A stretch of 64,000 nt of DNA. It comes from Volvox africanus (lineage: Eukaryota > Chlorophyta > Chlorophyceae > Chlamydomonadales > Volvocaceae). The notes beneath the pieces were generated by a model that was not told where the DNA came from, searched no databases, and saw nothing but the letters and a program-made list of their open reading frames with translations. Within the stretch, counting starts at the first letter, position 1, and every line of letters begins with the position of its first letter. The position numbers and the translations under genes are program-made. This document shows, piece after piece, positions 31,861 to 43,045 of the stretch. The stretch spans positions 3,437,501 through 3,501,500 of the forward strand of contig BSDZ01000015.1 of the NCBI GenBank assembly GCA_030268105.1. The letters are read 5' to 3'.

Positions 31861-33096
31861 CTATTTCGGCTGAGGTACAAACGGCGGCATTAGAGGGCAA
31901 TCCTTCGTAGAATGGCTCTCCGCACACCGTAGACAAACGTTGGCCAACTTTCGACGCTCGAATTCGGAACGATTGCAATTCCATTTTGGCATAAATGTGT
32001 CGTCCGTACGAGTACGCTTCGCGTTGGGGTCGGAACGCTGTGCGGCTGCCGACGACGGCGCACCACCACGCTTCCTGTTCCTAGCTGGGTCCGAGCTCGG
32101 ACCTGCTCCTCCTGTACCACGGACACCCGAGCTAGCGCCCCCGCGCGCCTTGCGCTGCCCGTTGCCGCGTCGCGTCGCGGCAGTAGGCGTGGGGCGGGTC
32201 GCGCCGAGGTCCTGGTCGAGAGCTACAGCTTCCCCAAGCGGATCCTGCACTTGCACGGCATTTGCACGAGGGGCAGACTTGACTTCTTCCTCGCCGGCAA
32301 GGAGTCGTATCTCCGCGCCCTTAGCAAAAGCGACCAACGCGTCATACGACTTGATCTGCGCTCCAACCAAGTCAGTGGCGCACCATTTAGCCAAAAGTTT
32401 CGTTAGGCCTCGCCTAAACCAAAAGACACGCTCAGATTCGGTGAGGTCAGCAATGGGAGTCACAAGTGCTTCGAAGCGTGACTGGTACGCAGGTACATTT
32501 TCATCCCGACGCATGTGGTAGCTACCCGCTGCCAAAACGTTACGAGCTTCCACATCGCGTGCTTGAACCTCAGTAGCGAATCGTGCGAGCAAAGCGGCGA
32601 CTAACTCGTCAAAAGTATAGCTGCCCCGGGCGTTGGTCCAATTGCGATACCAGTCCTTCGCTGCGCCCTCGAGGGTGTTACCAACGAAGAGACACCTGAT
32701 ACCGTCATTGTCGCCACCATGAACAGCTTGGAGGTACTTTTTAGCGTCACGCACGTACGCACGAGTTGCATCGGCTATGCTATGCCCTGGTGTCTTGTCG
32801 GTCAGCGAAATATTGAGCCTAGGAACGGGAATCGACAATCTCATCACCTCAGGGATGTCATCATGCCCTCGAGCTTGAGGTAATGGCAGAACCCTTGGTC
32901 CAGCAGTGTTGTCCATATTCGTGTTCACTGCTGAATGCGGCACAATTAAGTGAGCAGGGGTCTGAAGGAAAAGGGGCTCTTGAGTGGCTCGCGCGCCAAC
33001 AGTCTCAAGACCTCTATCCGGCGCTCTAGCAGCTACAACGAAATCGGGTTGGCTAGCTAGGCTAGTGTGCGGCGTATCGTCGTGTTCCGCGGACAT
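31861..33096 (-). CDS. gypsy B Gag
   Basis: 411 residues, nearly identical to gypsy A Gag and with the same C-x2-C-x3-H-x4-C knuckle. It ends in the same TAG (31861-31863), with the pol frame open directly behind it. Presumed structural protein of the element's particles. Confidence 0.94.
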   Translation of the reverse strand: MSAEHDDTPHTSLASQPDFVVAARAPDRGLETVGARATQEPLFLQTPAHLIVPHSAVNTNMDNTAGPRVLPLPQARGHDDIPEVMRLSIPVPRLNISLTDKTPGHSIADATRAYVRDAKKYLQAVHGGDNDGIRCLFVGNTLEGAAKDWYRNWTNARGSYTFDELVAALLARFATEVQARDVEARNVLAAGSYHMRRDENVPAYQSRFEALVTPIADLTESERVFWFRRGLTKLLAKWCATDLVGAQIKSYDALVAFAKGAEIRLLAGEEEVKSAPRANAVQVQDPLGEAVALDQDLGATRPTPTAATRRGNGQRKARGGASSGVRGTGGAGPSSDPARNRKRGGAPSSAAAQRSDPNAKRTRTDDTFMPKWNCNRSEFERRKLANVCLRCAESHSTKDCPLMPPFVPQPK

Positions 33097-33495
33097 GGAG
33101 CACGAAACGATACCCTAGTTTTGCGTAATAGAAGCCGACTTCTATCGCAAAGGCAAGAGTACAAAGCGACTCGGTGAGCCTACCGACAGTACTCTTGAGA
33201 AGATTCAGCAAACTCAGCAAGTAATTGCCCAGCTGAGTCCTGATCTCCGTAGTTTGAGCAATGAGAGTCGCCAACTGGTCCGGACGAACACCGGTCTCAG
33301 TCGCCGCGGCAAGCAATGCCGGTGCACTGAGATTACCTGCGACTCAGAGCGTACACTTACACAACAAGTGCAGCAATCTAAGTAAAAGCAATTAAACAAT
33401 TACAAACCGGAAGCGGCGGCGTCCAAAACGGCGCGGCCCAAGTCTTCGGCAAAAGTATCTAGCGGTCCTCGTGGTTCGTCGCTGGAACTCGCCAT
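33062..33495 (-). CDS. gypsy B leader ORF (ORF0), same spliced structure as in A
   Basis: The complement shows the same start (MASSSDEPRGPLDTF...), the same AT-rich intron and the same second exon ending at 33062. There are a few amino-acid differences from A (for example GVRPDQ for GFRPDQ, YYAKLGYRF for YYANLGYRL). It overlaps the gag start by 35 bp. Function unknown. Confidence 0.48.
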
Positions 33496-33562
33496 AGAAA
33501 GAACCTACTTCCGATTAGACAAAGAGAGACAGTTAGGCAACGAACCTGTCTCGATACCAAAT

Positions 33563-34387
33563 TGTTGTACCTCTCGTTCGCGTTTGCTCATAAGTGTCTG
33601 CACGTCTGAAGACTTTAGACACCGATGCGCGAGCACTTGCAAGTACAGCAAGGCAAGCGAGAGCAAACAGAGACAGCGGAAGACTTCAAGACGAAGAGAG
33701 ATATAACTTACGGTCTTACAGATCGGAATGATGCAATGGACGAAATCGCCGTCAGCGCCGGAAGCAAGCAATCATCACGCGGCGGTGATTAGCGAAGTTC
33801 AGGCTTAGCTCGGGCTAAGTAGGATATCGTACAGCAATAGTAATGTAGAACACACAAGTGTTCTCCGGTATCGAATGTCTTGTCTAGCTTAGCCGTCCTC
33901 GCATCTGTTATACTCGCAGCATCGCAGTGCCGTACGATTCACATCAGGAGGCCGATCCTAGATGTGACAACCCTACTGCATCTAGGCGATGTCTACGTAT
34001 AACAACGTATAAGCCTTTCCGGCATTCGCATGATGCAAGGGTCCGGATAACGATATCCGGTTGCAGGGCATGCATCGCGACAAGTGCGGCGCTCTCAACG
34101 TGTGCTTTAATGAAGTAATATTATATCAGATAATATTACTTATAGTTTCCTAGCACGAGCATAATGCGCACTTCAATGATTCGGTTATTCATGCATGCTA
34201 GGCGGATTTGCCATGATGCGATGTCGCGATGGATCAATGACAACATGCCAGATGCATATATAAATGTATGCGAATACATTTATATCATGCAGATTCATTC
34301 ATATGTAATGCGTTCATCACAAAAGCACTTCGACTCATAGGATCGCGTCGACCTACGCGTCGATGGGAAATGAACCGTGGCACAACA
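33563..34387 (-). repeat. gypsy B 5' LTR
   Basis: 825 bp in minus orientation. The PBS complement CCTGTCTCGATACCA lies just left of it. Confidence 0.93.
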
Positions 34388-34407
34388 CATACGGGAGGGG
34401 GGATAAT

Positions 34408-35231
34408 TGTTGTGCTACGGTTCATTTCCCGCCGACGCGTAGGTCGACGCGATCCTACGAGGCAAAGTGCTTTTGTGATGAACGCATTACATATGAATGA
34501 ATCTGCATGATATAAATGTATTTGCATACATTTATATATGCATTTGGCATGTTGTCATTATCCATCGCGACATCGCATCATGGCAAATCCGCCTAGCATG
34601 CATGAATGACCGAATCATTGAAGTGCGCATTATGCTCGTGCTACGAAACGATAAGTAATATTATCTGATATAATATTACTTCATTAAAGCACACGTTGAG
34701 AGCGCCGCACTCGTCGCGATGCATGCCCTGCAACCGGATATCGTTATCCGGACCCTTGCATCATGCGAATGCCGGAAAGGCTTATACATTGTTATGCGTA
34801 GACATCGCCTAGACGCAGTAGGGTTGTCACATCTAGGATCGGCCTCCTAATGTGAATCGTACGGCATTGCGATGCTGCGAGTATAACAGATGCGAGGACG
34901 GCTAAGCTGGAGGAGACATTCGATACCGGAGAACACTTGTGTGTTCTACATTGCTATTACTATACGATATTCTACTTAGCCCGAGCTAAGCCTGAACTTC
35001 GCTAATCACCGCCGCGTGATGATTGCTTGCTTCCGGCGCTGACGGCGATTTCGTCCATTGCATCATTCCGATCTGTAAGACCGTAAGTTATATCTCTCTT
35101 CGTCTTGAAGTCTTCCGCTGTCTCTGTTTGCTCTTGCTTGCCTTGCTGTACTTGCAAGTGCTCGCGCATCGGTGTCGATAGTCTCCAGACGCGCAGATAC
35201 TCATGAGCAAACGCGAACGAGAGGTACAACA
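34408..35231 (+). repeat. gypsy A 3' LTR
   Basis: 824-bp partner of 20283-21106, identical in the stretches compared; TSD ACCTG follows at 35232. Confidence 0.93.
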
Positions 35232-35586
35232 ACCTGCTGGTCCAAAATACGTGAAGGGACTAGGTAGTGATAGCAAATATAATTAAAAAGTAATTAATGT
35301 CGGGCCTCAATATATTGTACCTTTCTTTTGATGCCTGTGCTTGTCCGTCTCACTTTCGTGGATGGCCGCACATCACCATCGTTTGTTACCTTCAAGGGCC
35401 ACCGTTAGCATACATATAGGATTTTCGAAATTATAAGCTTATATTTTCTATTTAAAAAGAGAAAAACAAATCGACGTATACCACATCAAACCACAAAGCA
35501 CGCAGCAAATTAAAAGAATAGAACGAAACATAAAATTACAACTCACTAAAACGGGAAGACAGGATGAATATTCATTAATGGGCTGT

Positions 35587-37544
35587 ACCTTTTTCGCTGC
35601 CGCCTTGCTTGAGTTCGTAGCATTCCTGCTGGAGTTCCTTGCCTTAGAGGGCTGTGGACTCTTTGCCTACATGAAAAGGAAGTATGTTTGAGGAAAATAG
35701 GAACAATTACATAAAAGACAAAAAGGAGAAAACAGGTTAAAGGACATTAATGACCTGTACATCCCTGTACATGCAATCCATAATGCACATCACCCATCCT
35801 GCAATAACCTTGCTAAGCGCGCCTGGAAATTTGCACACCCCATCAACCACTCTCTTTACCACTATTATTTGGACTAACCTGTCGGCGTCGAGCGGCCTGG
35901 ATCTCCTCCTTCTGATGTATGCGAGCTGCATTGGTAGCCAGCACCATCATCAATGCATCTTCACCATGTGCGGGCTACTTTTGGCGTTTGCTAGTGCGCC
36001 CATCCTGAGTTCCTGGCGGCTCGTCATTTCGGCCGCTTTTCTGCGGTTTGGTAGCAATTAAGCATTTTGTAAACAAGGAAATAAAGGCATGAAAATATTG
36101 TTATTGTTGTACTAGCTAAAATAAAAAACAAAGGTTATGCATGCACTGTGATGTACTTTCTGCAAACATACTAAGAAGTACGTACTATTATGGTAGCGAA
36201 GCAGCAGCAATAATTAAAGTGAACACATGCATAATCGCATCTTACCGTAGTGCCTTTTGGCAACTCCAGTGCACCAAGGCCTGGTGTATGCTGAGCTGTT
36301 CCACCAGCTCCAACCGGCACTGGAGTGGCTGGTACGGCAAAGGATGTCTTACTGCTTTCAATCTGCTTCCGCGAAGCAGCAGCAATAATTAAAGTGAACA
36401 CATGCATAATCGCATCTTACCCTAGTGCCTTTTGGCAACTCCAGTCCACCAAGGCCTGGTGTATGCTGAGCTGTTCCACCAGCTCCAACCGGCACTGGAG
36501 TGGCTGGTACGGCAAAGGATGTCTTACTGCTTTCAATCTGCTTCCGCTGCACAAGTGTATTAATAAGCTCCTGTTGCCGATCTGTCACATTCAAATCCTC
36601 CATCACAATGCGGCGCTCACTGGGACCCGCATCTGGGTTATCTGGCTGAGCGTACTTGAAGCTCCTCCAGGCTGCCCAAGACTCCTTGTTCCACAGCTTC
36701 TTCCATGGCTTCTTCTCAAACTCATCTACATAAAAATAATGTGAAGACGAACATCAACGCCAGATGCCATGATACACATCATTGTTGAAAGTTTTCGTAA
36801 TCCCGTACATAGCGTAAGCGGCATGGCATGTCCTTTGTCGTAAAACAAATCTTTGGCCCGCGTTTACCCCATATTCCATTTTTCAAAATACATAGAAAGG
36901 ATTTTTTTATCAAACAACCTGATCAAAATATGTTGTAAAAAAGTATATGGATGACAAGTAGCAGTAGGAGCTCACAAACCTGGCTTGCAGGCAAGTTCCT
37001 CCTTTTGGGTGGCCTTCAACTTTTCGTACCTTGCATGTTGGGCATTGTAATCCATTGCGTATCTACAAAGTACATGGGATGCACCGAATAAAAGTGCTTA
37101 CTTTTTTTACTGTGCATGCTTCATTCTATTGTTGTCTGTCCCCACTGAAAGTAAGCTAATGATATGGATGGCATGTATGATGACCACAAACAAGATAATC
37201 ACTAGAAGCATAACAGTAGGAAAATAAACATGTACGTACTTTTGCCATTTCTTCTTGAAGCAGTCGACCGTAACTCTTGGCTGTAAGTCAGCCACTTGTG
37301 CAAAGCCAGCAGCAAAGCACTTATCCCAAACGGGCTGCAGATGCGGCACACGTTGAATATCCTTCGCAATGAGGACCCGTGGATTCTTCAGGCTGCTGTC
37401 GAGGTTGTACGGCATGTTGTCGCGGACGGCTTTGTTGATGGCGGCCTGCTCATATGACCTGTTCCGCTTTGATGGCTCACCACGATCATGATCCTTTCGT
37501 ATACTGATTCTGCTTACTTCAGGGGATACCAATTGAACAGATGG
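35587..37544 (-). pseudogene. CACTA-2 internal multi-exon gene, 5' and central exons
   Basis: Inverted counterpart of the gene at 16250-18030 with the same exon order, starting from the 37544-37240 exon (VSPEVSRISIRKDHDRGEP) and reaching the KARNSSRNATNSSKAAVKK exon near 35587. The same in-frame TAG occurs in the fourth exon. A 175-bp tandem duplication (36196-36545) repeats the end of the third exon with its donor. Its last exons lie at 19773-20282 beyond gypsy A. The function is inferred as DNA binding only from Trp-rich basic helices. Confidence 0.6.
36196..36545. repeat. 175-bp tandem duplication in CACTA-2
   Basis: 36196-36370 is repeated as 36371-36545 with few changes, both starting GCGAAGCAGCAGCAATAATT. 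It is absent from the CACTA-1 copy (17240-17440), so it arose after the copies separated. Confidence 0.9.
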
Positions 37545-38289
37545 CTGTTTTAGGGATATATGGATAGTTAGTTTCTTCTGAGCCTGGTTCCAAGCCTTCC
37601 CCTTAAAATGTGCATTACGTTTTTTTATGTGATGACAAAATAATAACCGTGCTGAAAATTGTGGCGTGAATCCGTTGAAGTATTCATTCCCGTGCAGCTA
37701 TTGAACTAATCTGCCTTGCAATATGTCTGGATTTGGGAAGCATTGGGGTCATAGAGTACGTCTCACACATGGTCAATTTTCATGGTCAATTTTCACACCT
37801 ACGCAAAGCTGCTATGGTGCTTGCCGGAAAAGGCTATATAATTTTGGGGGCCTGCTCGATGTGTAACTGTGGCTCTTGGTGACTTTGTTTGGGTCTCCAT
37901 CTGGCAACATTGTTGCCTGGCTACTGTGTAAGGTTTGCTGTTGCCAACTTTCCGCGATCCTTACCCACGCTTGCTAACTCCGGCAGCTTGCTGCTCAATA
38001 ATTAGAAACCCTTCCATAACTAGAAAGGTAGCCATGAACAGACATGTGTGGCACTTAAGAGTTTTATGTTACAAAGTAAGCCACATGTACAGGTTCTAAA
38101 TCCATATAATGGTAGCGATTTAGCGATGTTAACAAGCGTTCACCAGAGCAATCTCTTGTACAACGACTAGTATTCATAGCGCTATCCTAAACTTTGAAGA
38201 TATTTTATGCACAAAGTCTCCAATGCTACTGCACAATAAGAGCAAGTAAGCAAACTAAATAAATCCGGCGAACCCGTGCTCCGAACATT

Positions 38290-38719
38290 ATTATGCGCTA
38301 TCTACATAAACTTTGCGTAAACTGAGTTACAGTGCGTTACGTGCGTATGGTAACGCACTGTACGCAAGATATACGCAAGCTGTTTGCGTAAAGTTAACGC
38401 GTGCGTTAGGTTTGCGATCGCGTGCGTTAGGTTTGCGTTAGGCTCGCGTTAGAACATACGCAAGCCCCCGATTTTCGAGCACCACGAAACGTAATAAAAA
38501 TTGCAGGGAACTTTTATACTCATTATAAATATTGTTTTCAATTAAACAAACTTGAAAACGACGCACTATAACAGACGTTCTGTCAAGTTTTCTATTTCTT
38601 TGCGTTAGGCTCGCGTTAGGCTAACGCAATCTCTAACGCACAAAACGCAGCCTTACGCACACATACGCGACCTAACACAGCCTAACGCGAGCCTAACGCA
38701 CGAATCTCTTGTTATAGTG
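38290..38719. repeat. CTAACGC subterminal array, right end of CACTA-2
   Basis: Inverted match of 9806-10255 with the same GCGTTAG/CTAACGC units, ending in the terminal inverted repeat. Confidence 0.75.
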
Positions 38720-38900
38720 ATATTTCATATATGTTCAATCCTACGCCAGAGATCCCGCCCTCACCTGTGTCATCCGTGCCTTCCTTTCACAACCCAATAC
38801 CCCCCCCACCTGTCACCTTCCTCCCTCCCTCACCTTCGTGCTGTCCCTCCGTTACGGCCCATCTCCGACACCCGCACTTCCGGGCCGCACTTATCTACAC

Positions 38901-39112
38901 AGCACCCAGCCCGTAGCTATCAACCCACCTGGCGTGGAGCTTTCCTCGCAGCCTTGAACAAGGCCTGTGCCCGGGGCTGCGTCGCTACGGATGTCCTGAT
39001 GCCGCCTGAGGAAAAAGGCAATGCATTTAACCTACAGGGAGTTGCAATGCCCACGGCGGCAGAGGCGGTAATTTCGGCCATGAGATGCTGCGCACCTGCC
39101 AGCGGCGAGTAG
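38901..39112 (+). CDS. orphan terminal exon of an unidentified gene
   Basis: After a C/T-rich tract and a good acceptor (CTACACAG near 38900) the frame reads SYQPTWRGAFLAALNKACA, then RGCVATDVLMPPEEKG and AEAVISAMRCCAPASGE, stopping at TAG 39110. The composition is coding-like. The preceding exons are not visible because CACTA-2 lies immediately upstream. It could be the 3' end of a gene disrupted by that transposon. No family recognised. Confidence 0.35.
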
Positions 39113-40226
39113 CAGCAGTGAAGGAAACACACAGATTTCGTGGGTTTATAGTATTGACACTGATACTTATAGATCCCGATTCCCTAATATGCCAGCTCCG
39201 ATGCAGCCTATTATCCCGTCGCCATTCGCTCTGAGCGCCGCCGCTATTCATACTGTCCTTCAACACTAGCTATTATGCTGTTTCTTAACAAATGCTGTTA
39301 CTTGCACCACATGCTGTTACTGTATGTTGTGTTGCCTTTGCCGTGTCATAGTACGTTGCGGTAAAACAGCGGAGCGGCAGGGGGGCAGTAAGAGCAGAAC
39401 AAGCTCCAATAATGGAAGGCAGAAGGCCAGACAGGACTATGCAGGACTAACCCAAGGATAGATGCTATTTATCACTGTTTGGCACCGCTTTTACCCCTTA
39501 TAATTGGGTAGGAAAAGAAGTGCAATTGGGGCATTTATGTCCGTCCGCCTGCGATGAGATGCAGCTAAAAATCAGATCCCTTTGTTTAGAGGTAGGTTTT
39601 AGAAGAATCGTTTCATCTCAAAAGGAGCAACTTTGCTAACGTGGCGTCGTCGCATGCCGTGGCGTGCTTGGATCCGGTGCGTTCTCGGTACGGGGGGAGG
39701 CTCCTTCCCCGGTGGGTCAATGGATTACACGACCATCACCATGGCCTCTGTCTAGTGTGTGACCCGTTAAGTCACGTTCGATGTACGTAACGGGTCCCGT
39801 TCTATCAAGTTTCTCAAAATGAAATCCCTGACATTTCAGTTATGTAACGTAGCATGTAAACCCGTTCTGAATCCTATGACCCTTTCTACGTTATGTCGGA
39901 ATGTATTTTCGAATCTGGACCAAAGAATGCCGTCAGCGCTATCTTTGGGGCACCTAGGAACCTACTGGCCTTTAGGTGGCTGTCTAAGCCACCCCGCACC
40001 CCATTGGCCCTCTTCGGGGCAATGGGTTCACACTTCCCGGGAGGAGCATTCAACCGTTAATGTTGGCCTTGCTCATTTTGTCTGCAGCAGTCAACGGGGG
40101 AACAGGGGCAGTACCTTGCGTTATTGTAATCTTGCCTCCTTCACTGCCGTCCCAACCCCTGCTTCCGCCAACTTGCCCCCTTAGTGCAGGGCCCCCCCCT
40201 CACCTCCGTCACGCCCTCCCCTCGCT

Positions 40227-40237
40227 GTATGTATGTA

Positions 40238-40268
<31 letters not shown>

Positions 40269-40300
40269 GTTTATGTGTATGTGTATGTGTATGTGTATGT
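40227..40300 (+). repeat. TGTATG microsatellite
   Basis: Hexanucleotide TGTATG repeated about a dozen times with one interruption (TTTATG). Confidence 0.95.
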
Positions 40301-41107
40301 AAACTTTAAACATATTCGCCCATCCGAAAAGAATATGTATAGCCTTGTGCAATATATTATTTCATTTCATCTGTAGCGAAAAAAAATCGTATGAGCATGC
40401 GAAAACAGGTTTGGCGAGTTCAAGGTGATATCAAGGCTTCTCCAGCCATATCTGCTTCACATTATTTGGATCTGAGTTAACGACGTTCAACAAATCAATC
40501 TTTCCCTTTGACGCCAATCTTCCCGCCGTATGATGAGAACACGTGAAAAAGCAAATAAATAAGCTGGAACAATAGATTTGAATCTCCTCAATTGAATGAT
40601 AAATTTCGTGGCCTGGAAACCACAACATCTAATTTTATAATTAAAAAACCCTAAACTGCTATCTTCATTGTCAATTGGTACAGATATTGGCCCGCGTATT
40701 CACGCATATACGCATTTGTTGCAAAGTTCGTTGTGGGAGACGTGAAGATGGCCAATATGGCGGCCCCGCCTGCCACATATGGCACCTGCTGTGGTTGCTA
40801 TGTTAGCCATTGACCGTGCTGAGATGAAGATTAAGGGATGGCCGCAGTGCAAGCATAAGATGCCAGGTTCTGTTGCGCATGAGGACCTGACTAGCTCCTA
40901 CGTACGAAGTTCCAACGATGGGAATGTACTCTATCTACAGTGTGTTACTTAAGCGTCTTGCAGCTCATGCCTGCCTTTGCTGTGGTAGTAAGCTTACATT
41001 GATCCTTAATTGGATCAATGGTACGACAAGTGCCCTTGGCGCCCACAGCCCCCCTGTATCAGGGAGTGATCCCGTGCTTGCCCTGATCATTCATTAGGAT
41101 TACTTTT

Positions 41108-41420
41108 TTATGTGTGTAGGATAGGGGGGTAACATCACCCGTGGCCACTAACCTGGCAGTCCCTACCTTCCCCGGTGTTTCGGGGCACCCTCATCCAGTC
41201 TCCCATGCCGACTTCTCCGAAATCAGTGGTTTTCCCAGGTTCAGCACCCACCACCAGCATCCAGCGGAATCTGCCGAATCAACTAAGGCGTCAACTCCGC
41301 TACTGGTCAGCTCGCAGAATACTTTCATTGGGGTCGACACCGTCCATCGACATGGGGGCACCCTGCCCTTATCTTTAGGGTCTTTGGCCCGCTCTCAGTC
41401 GGGGATTACTGTTTGTGGTG
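41108..41420 (-). repeat. dispersed repeat R1, copy c
   Basis: The complement matches 9235-9555 nearly end to end, terminating CCCCCCTATCCTACACACA followed by an A-rich TAAAAAAG stretch. Confidence 0.8.
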
Positions 41421-43045
41421 TGTCTCTACCGGCGGTGTGGATTGTAATGTAGGAATGATAGAATGCCACAGCGCTGAATCCCTAGGTCTCATAACAGACT
41501 TTGTCGATACGTAACTTTAGGGTTTTTCCTTTGGGTTTTGAAAACATGTCGATACTAAAAACATATCCTTCATGACCACGTCCGCATGCATGGCTACTAT
41601 ATGCTGCAACATCCGCTATTCCTCGTTTCTTTGTGTAACGAGGATAAATTGACGATGTATATATGTTCAAGGTGCAAGTCTGTATATTGAACACCAACCC
41701 TTTTATCGTACAGAAATCGTGTTTATGTACCTGCGATCTTCATTTCTGCATCTTCCCCCGTTCGAACTCCTCCAAAGCTCATCAAGGTGGCTAGTACACA
41801 AGCTTTCCTTTGCAACGTTGCCCACGAATGTAGCGGTGAAAGAGAGGGGGGAAGTGAAGCAGTGGAAACTCCATCCCAAGAGAAGAACCACTGACGGATA
41901 CCGTGCGCCAAAAACGGAATGCGATAATGTTCGGCGTCTGCCGGAAAAGGTACTGAACACAGGAGGTGACATCTAAAACAAAATATTCCCCGGAATAATG
42001 TTTCCTGTAAGCCGAAACGTTATGGGAGAAACGTTTTCAAAACCTGCAGGAGTTCAACTCAAATCATAGCCGCCCCAGTTCTTCTGAAAGGAGCTGGTGT
42101 GGGAGTCGATTCTGGGAACGGTGGCGCTGGCATGCATGCATGAGGATAAGCGACGGAAGGAGGTGACGCCATGTAATAACGGTTTTCGACATGTGTTGTT
42201 GTTCCATGCGGAAGCCGTCCAAGAGTTTTTGAGCGCGCTCTTTTGACTTTAGGCAGAGATTTAGAGGTTGGCGCTGATAGCTGCAACTGTGACTGCAGGA
42301 AACCGGGAAGGGCCTACTCAGCGACCCGGGGCGGTGCGAATCAGGCGCGCTGTTGGCAGCGAGAGCATTGAAGCGGGTCCTTTGACATAAATGATCTCGT
42401 TATAAAATGTAGTGAACCTTTGCACAGGTTAATTTGGTGATTTGAACAGTTGAGAGCGATTAAATTGTGATAGGCACAGATTGATTTCTCACTTTAAATA
42501 AATTATTTGTAGCTTCTGCATCAAGACCATACGGCTTGATCAAGTATACATACATCTTATGCGGCTGTACATGCCTTTCGGGAACACGTTATATCCGCAG
42601 CCTTCATAGCCGTTGTGCATACTCAAGCATCGGAGATGATCCGAATAGTTAATCCTGAACTTTTGTAATTTGCATGGTAGGGTCTGCGACAATCAGGCCA
42701 TAAAAGGCGTTTGACATTGTCCAGACATGATGGATTGATCGTGAATATTTTATCAATATTAAAATTCCTGGTTATGGCCTCTGTTTCGGTAATGCTGAGG
42801 TAGCAATCCGCTTAGTGATGATGATTTTATACTCGTCAGAACTCATAAGGCCCGGCTAATGCATGCCTTGTTGAGCTTCTGTGAAGTACGGGTATAGTCA
42901 TGCGAGGGGGAGATGCTAACGATGGCCAGACTATGTGCACATTACATATAAAAGTTGTTATCATCTAACGGTTGCTTTTATAAATTATAAAATTGCTACC
43001 TAACGATTTATACCTCTTATTATCGCAACGAGGAGACATGAACCT

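Larger units (their letters stand above)
26915..34387 (-). mobile_element. Ty3/gypsy chromovirus B (intact frames), nested in gypsy A
   Basis: LTRs of 825 bp at 26915-27739 and 33563-34387 look identical to each other but differ from those of A at scattered positions. TSD CATAC lies at 26910-26914 and 34388-34392. Orientation is opposite to A. The target is the CATAC just before A's polypurine tract; B's own 3' end shows the uninterrupted version. ORF0, gag and pol are all intact apart from the shared gag-pol UAG. Identical LTRs and full frames imply a recent insertion. Confidence 0.96.
20283..35231 (+). mobile_element. Ty3/gypsy chromovirus A (defective, host of gypsy B)
   Basis: LTRs of 824 bp lie at 20283-21106 and 34408-35231, TSD ACCTG at 20278-20282 and 35232-35236. 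The PBS TGGTATCGAGACAGG starts 3 bp after the 5' LTR and fits a tRNA 3' end. The polypurine tract GGGAGGGGGGATAAT precedes the 3' LTR. The element is about 7.47 kb once gypsy B (26915-34387 plus its 5-bp TSD) is removed. It carries ORF0, gag and pol (PR-RT-RH-IN-chromodomain). Pol has a premature TGA and an altered RT residue, so this copy is defective. Confidence 0.95.
18710..38719 (-). mobile_element. CACTA-type DNA transposon 2 (inverted copy; contains the gypsy pair)
   Basis: It begins CACTATAACAAGGAATTCG at 18710 and ends ...TTGTTATAGTG at 38719. 35420-38719 is the inverted counterpart of CACTA-1 (9806 to about 18190, minus copia). Without the gypsy insertion it is about 5.1 kb. The trinucleotides flanking it (AAG before 18710, ATA after 38719) do not match, and the first 12 bases of the terminus are duplicated in tandem at 18698-18709. 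The left boundary may therefore be rearranged. It keeps the 3' exons missing from CACTA-1. Confidence 0.78.
39113..43045. other. intergenic region, repeats only
   Basis: No gene is supported. It holds a TGTATG microsatellite, an R1 copy, a GC-variable hairpin-bearing stretch at about 39640-40130 that may be another repeat, and short frames without motifs. The last few hundred bases are AT-rich and presumably include the promoter of the GH16 gene. Confidence 0.45.
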
